This document shows positions 6,340 to 8,382 of a stretch of 8,382 nucleotides of DNA, piece after piece. A model generated the notes under the pieces. The model did no database searches. It was not told where the DNA came from and was given only the letters and a program-made list of their open reading frames with translations. Position numbers and translations under genes: made by a program. The DNA is from Pseudomonadota bacterium (lineage in GTDB: Bacteria; Pseudomonadota; Alphaproteobacteria; Sphingomonadales; Sphingomonadaceae): assembly GCA_029781465.1 (NCBI GenBank), contig JAKOWQ010000400.1:1-8382 (forward strand), given 5' to 3'. Within the stretch, counting starts at the first letter, position 1, and each line of letters starts with the position of its first letter.

Positions 6340-6699
6340 TCAGCTCTTGCCGAACAGCCCCGAGGCCATGCCGGCGATGTCGTTGAGCGGATTGCCGTCG
6401 CCATCGCGGTCAAGCATGCCCAGCAGACTGCCGGCCTGGGGATGATCCTTGATCAGCCCGGAGATCTGGCCCAGCGCGCCCTCGCCGCCAAGCTGGCTGA
6501 CGATCTGGCCCAGAACGCCGGCATCAAGCCCGGTCGCGGCGGAAGCGGATTCCACCGTGTCGCCCGGCTCCGGATGCGCCTTGCCAAGCGCCGTAACCGC
6601 CATCTCCGCCATCGACGGGTCGATTCCGACCTGCTTGGCGATCGCGGCAACATCGAGATTGCCGGCCACCTGGCCGAGGATTCCATCAAGCAGACCCAT
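6340..6699 (-). CDS. DUF937/YidB-like small protein, 119 aa
   Basis: A small Gly/Ala/Leu-rich protein of the loose DUF937/YidB-like group, function unknown. It starts MGLLDGILGQVAG, which is typical of these proteins. The middle has short helices and Gly turns (VGIDPS, LGQIVSQLGGEGALGQ). Near the C-terminus, DRDGDGNPLNDI (97-108) has Asp at positions 1, 3, 5 and 11 and Gly at 6, like an EF-hand or dockerin calcium loop, followed by GMASGLFGKS. There is no signal peptide or membrane helix. The ATG at 6699 is chosen because GGGAG lies seven bases upstream and the family N-terminus begins here. A longer reading from 6762 would overlap the preceding gene and add an unlike N-terminus. The gene is 59 bases after the 146-aa gene and is followed with a two-base gap by the DUF4345-like gene. 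Family assignment is moderate. Confidence 0.82.
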   Translation of the reverse strand: MGLLDGILGQVAGNLDVAAIAKQVGIDPSMAEMAVTALGKAHPEPGDTVESASAATGLDAGVLGQIVSQLGGEGALGQISGLIKDHPQAGSLLGMLDRDGDGNPLNDIAGMASGLFGKS

Positions 6700-6700
6700 A

Positions 6701-6717
6701 GTGCGACTCCCTTGCAA
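6701..6717 (-). promoter_or_regulatory. Extended ribosome-binding leader TTGCAAGGGAGTCGCAC
   Basis: It contains GGGAG seven bases before the ATG at 6699, and so decides the start of the DUF937/YidB-like gene. The whole block matches the leader of the DUF3597 gene (5504-5519, plus) apart from one extra G. Confidence 0.7.
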
Positions 6718-6718
6718 A

Positions 6719-6754
6719 AGATCCTGCGAACATGCGCGCAAACGGTTGCAGGAT
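6719..6754 (-). terminator. Possible weak terminator or leader hairpin between the 146-aa and DUF937-like genes
   Basis: On the minus strand ATCCTGC (6754-6748) pairs perfectly with GCAGGAT (6727-6721) across a 20-base loop, then CTTTT follows. It begins four bases past the TGA of the 146-aa gene. The stem is only 7 bp and the U-run is short, so this would attenuate rather than fully stop transcription. Confidence 0.35.
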
Positions 6755-6758
6755 AAAG

Positions 6759-7199
6759 TCAAATCGGGTTCCGGTCAGGATCGACCCAGCCCCGGCGCGC
6801 GGCGAGCGAAAACAGCACTTCGGGTGAGTAGAACCTGAACGGCCAGTCACGCGGGGCCATATCGCTGGCGAGCAGCGCGTTGGCCTTGGCCAGCAATCCT
6901 TCGGCATCGCAGGATTCGAGGAACCGGCGCACGCCTATGACGTAGAGCTGGGTCAAGGTTTCATGATAGCCGCCTGTATCGGTGTTGGCGGTTCCCACCG
7001 CGAGGTTGTAGGCGCGGATGATCCCCGGCAGGTCGCGCTCGGGCACAAGATCGGGACGCTCGAGGATCAGCCAGGCGCAGGCTGCCAGGTGCGCCTCGTG
7101 GGTCCATTCGGGCTTGGGCAGGCTGCGCGCGACAAGGCCTTCGCCGATGCGGCGCACTTCGGCTTCGCTGGAATAGAAACGGATCGGATGGTCGGTCAT
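6759..7199 (-). CDS. Conserved protein of unknown function with WTHEAH and TGGYHE motifs, 146 aa
   Basis: I recognise the pattern as a recurrent bacterial hypothetical family but cannot give it a name. The key stretches are EWTHEAHLAACAWLI (31-45; H34 and H37), YNLAVGTANTDTGGYHETLT (64-83; N72, D74, Y78, H79, E80) and a C-terminal WPFRFYSPEVLFS segment (119-131). The concentration of His, Asp and Glu in two conserved motifs suggests a metal site or a catalytic pocket; this is inference. No signal peptide or membrane helix is seen, so it is probably cytoplasmic. The ATG at 7199 is preceded by a purine-rich GAGAGA (7211-7206) that acts as a weak ribosome site but lies in the 3' arm of a perfect hairpin. 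The gene starts 51 bases after the pckA stop and is likely read from the same or a nearby promoter. Confidence 0.85.
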   Translation of the reverse strand: MTDHPIRFYSSEAEVRRIGEGLVARSLPKPEWTHEAHLAACAWLILERPDLVPERDLPGIIRAYNLAVGTANTDTGGYHETLTQLYVIGVRRFLESCDAEGLLAKANALLASDMAPRDWPFRFYSPEVLFSLAARRGWVDPDRNPI

Positions 7200-7242
7200 G
7201 GGAATTCTCTCTTTGGGTCCTGGTGGCCCCGAGAGAATTCCC
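7200..7242 (-). repeat. Perfect 12-bp inverted repeat between pckA and the next gene
   Basis: GGGAATTCTCTC and GAGAGAATTCCC (7200-7211 and 7231-7242) are perfect reverse complements around a 19-base loop. On the minus strand the loop can pair further (GGGGCC with GGACCC, one mismatch). The 3' arm ends directly at the ATG of the 146-aa gene and contains its only purine-rich ribosome site. No U-run follows on either strand, so it is not a classical intrinsic terminator. It may act as a 3' stabiliser for pckA mRNA, or mask the start of the next gene. Confidence 0.85.
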
Positions 7243-7250
7243 GGGACCGG

Positions 7251-8382
7251 TCAGGCGGCCTTGGGCGCCGCCTCTAGCACGCCTTGATCGACGTGGTCGG
7301 CGAATTGGGCGAAGTTTTGAACGAACTTGCCGACCAGCTCGCGCGCGGTTTGATCGTATTGTTGCGGATCGGCCCAGGCACCGCGCGGATCGAGCAGATT
7401 GCTGTCGACCCCGGGAACGCTCACCGGCACTTCAAAGCCGAAATTCACATCCCTGACGAATTCGGCATCGTTGAGACTGCCATCGAGCGCGGCGTTGAGC
7501 AGCGCGCGGGTGGCCCGGATCGGCATCCGCTTGATCCCGGGATCGGTCGCCTTGCCGCCCGACCAGCCGGTGTTGACCAGCCAGCACTGCGCCCCGCCCT
7601 CGGCGATCCGCTTCTTGAGCAGGTTGCCGTAAACGCTGGGATGGCGCGGCATGAAGGCGGCGCCGAAGCAGGTGCTGAAGGTCGCCTCGGGTTCGGTCAC
7701 GCCGATCTCGGTCCCGGCGACCTTGGCGGTGTAGCCCGAGAGAAAGTGATACATCGCCTGATCCGGGGTGAGCCGCGCGATCGGCGGAAGAACGCCAAAG
7801 GCATCTGCGGTCAGGAAGATGATGTTCGACGGCGGCGGGCCGAGGTTCTTCTCGCTGGTGTTGGGGATGAACTCGATCGGATAGGCGCCGCGGGTGTTCT
7901 CGGTCTTGCTGGCATCGGTGAAATCGAGCTCGCGCGTTTCCGGGTCCATCGCCACGTTCTCGAGGATCGTGCCGAACATCTTGGTGGTGGCGTAAATCTC
8001 GGGCTCGCCTTCGGCCGAGAGGTTGATCATCTTGGCGTAGCAACCGCCCTCGAAGTTGAACACCGCCTGGTCCGACCAGCCGTGTTCGTCATCGCCGATC
8101 AGCGTGCGGCTGGCATCGGCCGAAAGCGTGGTCTTGCCGGTGCCCGACAGACCGAAGAAGATCGCGCTCTTGCCGTCGGCGCCGATATTGGCGCTGCAAT
8201 GCATCGGCATCACCCCCTGCGCGGGCAGCAGGTAGTTGAGCAGGCCGAAAACGCCCTTCTTCATCTCACCCGAATATTCGGTGTTGCCGATCAGGATCAG
8301 CTTCTCGGTGAAGTTGACCGCGATCACCGTATCGCTGCGGCAACCGTGACGCTCGGGATCGGCCTTGAAGGCGGGCAGGTTG
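7251..8382 (-). CDS. pckA: Phosphoenolpyruvate carboxykinase (ATP), C-terminal 376 residues, partial
   Basis: Converts oxaloacetate plus ATP to PEP, CO2 and ADP, the first committed step of gluconeogenesis, in the cytoplasm. The start lies off the right edge; compared with the E. coli enzyme about 170 N-terminal residues are missing. Counting from the first whole codon (8381), key residues are YSGEMKK (36-42, metal-binding Lys K42), MHCSAN (H61, metal ligand), the P-loop GLSGTGKTT (77-85, K83), GDDEHGW (96-102, metal Asp D98), FNFEGGCYAK (108-117) and SKTENTR (158-164, substrate Arg R164). All the active-site positions present here are intact. The ATP-type class is clear from the P-loop and the FNFEGG block, and GTP-type enzymes do not align this way. 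The frame stays open through 8382, so GTG codons such as the one at 8327 are internal valines and not starts. The 12-bp inverted repeat follows nine bases after the stop. Confidence 0.97.
   Translation of the reverse strand, partial: NLPAFKADPERHGCRSDTVIAVNFTEKLILIGNTEYSGEMKKGVFGLLNYLLPAQGVMPMHCSANIGADGKSAIFFGLSGTGKTTLSADASRTLIGDDEHGWSDQAVFNFEGGCYAKMINLSAEGEPEIYATTKMFGTILENVAMDPETRELDFTDASKTENTRGAYPIEFIPNTSEKNLGPPPSNIIFLTADAFGVLPPIARLTPDQAMYHFLSGYTAKVAGTEIGVTEPEATFSTCFGAAFMPRHPSVYGNLLKKRIAEGGAQCWLVNTGWSGGKATDPGIKRMPIRATRALLNAALDGSLNDAEFVRDVNFGFEVPVSVPGVDSNLLDPRGAWADPQQYDQTARELVGKFVQNFAQFADHVDQGVLEAAPKAA

Noticed and set aside
6700..6762. 21-residue N-terminal extension of the DUF937/YidB-like protein
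   Set aside because: It overlaps the end of the upstream gene. The ribosome site and the family-typical MGLLD start both support the ATG at 6699.
1..8382. Mobile elements, phage, CRISPR, toxin-antitoxin or defence genes
   Set aside because: No transposase, integrase, repeat array, target-site duplication or toxin-like pair was seen. Gene content and base composition look uniform and chromosomal.

Overview
This GC-rich window (almost all third codon positions are G or C) looks like chromosome from an alphaproteobacterium. A sphingomonad (Sphingomonadaceae or Erythrobacteraceae) is most likely. That placement is inferred from the gene mix: a NifS/IscS-type cysteine desulfurase next to a small alpha/beta hydrolase, an ATP-type PEP carboxykinase, a Tat-exported DUF885 protein and a DUF3597 protein. 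No 16S or other placing marker is present. There are no tRNA or rRNA genes, CRISPR arrays, transposases, integrases or phage genes. No gene-free stretch exceeds 300 bases; the longest gap is the 133-base divergent spacer at 641-773.

Layout. (1) 2-640, minus: 5' part of a cysteine desulfurase, cut by the left edge. (2) 774-1430, plus: a serine alpha/beta hydrolase divergent from it. (3) 1434-1631, minus: a two-helix membrane microprotein converging on the hydrolase with three bases between the stops. (4) 1697-3532 and 3538-5448, plus: a tight pair, a Tat-signal lipoprotein-like DUF885 putative metallopeptidase followed five bases later by a GTG-started membrane acyltransferase with a periplasmic SGNH-like domain. 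(5) 5523-5900, plus: a DUF3597 protein closed by a strong intrinsic terminator (5924-5955). (6) 5960-8382, minus: a co-directional run of pckA (cut by the right edge), an uncharacterised 146-aa protein, a 119-aa DUF937/YidB-like protein and a TTG-started four-helix DUF4345-like membrane protein.

How they may work together. The desulfurase would supply sulfur for Fe-S assembly; further suf genes would be expected off the left edge. The DUF885/acyltransferase pair suggests an envelope function, peptide hydrolysis in the periplasm plus O-acylation of a glycan, but the sequence does not show that they cooperate. PckA is the gluconeogenic entry enzyme (oxaloacetate to PEP). The three small genes after it have no evident metabolic link.

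I found no clear new multi-gene system. The signals most worth checking are a perfect 12-bp inverted repeat whose 3' arm carries the weak ribosome site and abuts the start codon of the gene after pckA; a nearly identical 16-17 base leader in front of two unrelated small-protein genes; a possible leaderless promoter at the DUF885 gene; and an altered SGNH motif (ADSS for GDSH) in the acyltransferase.
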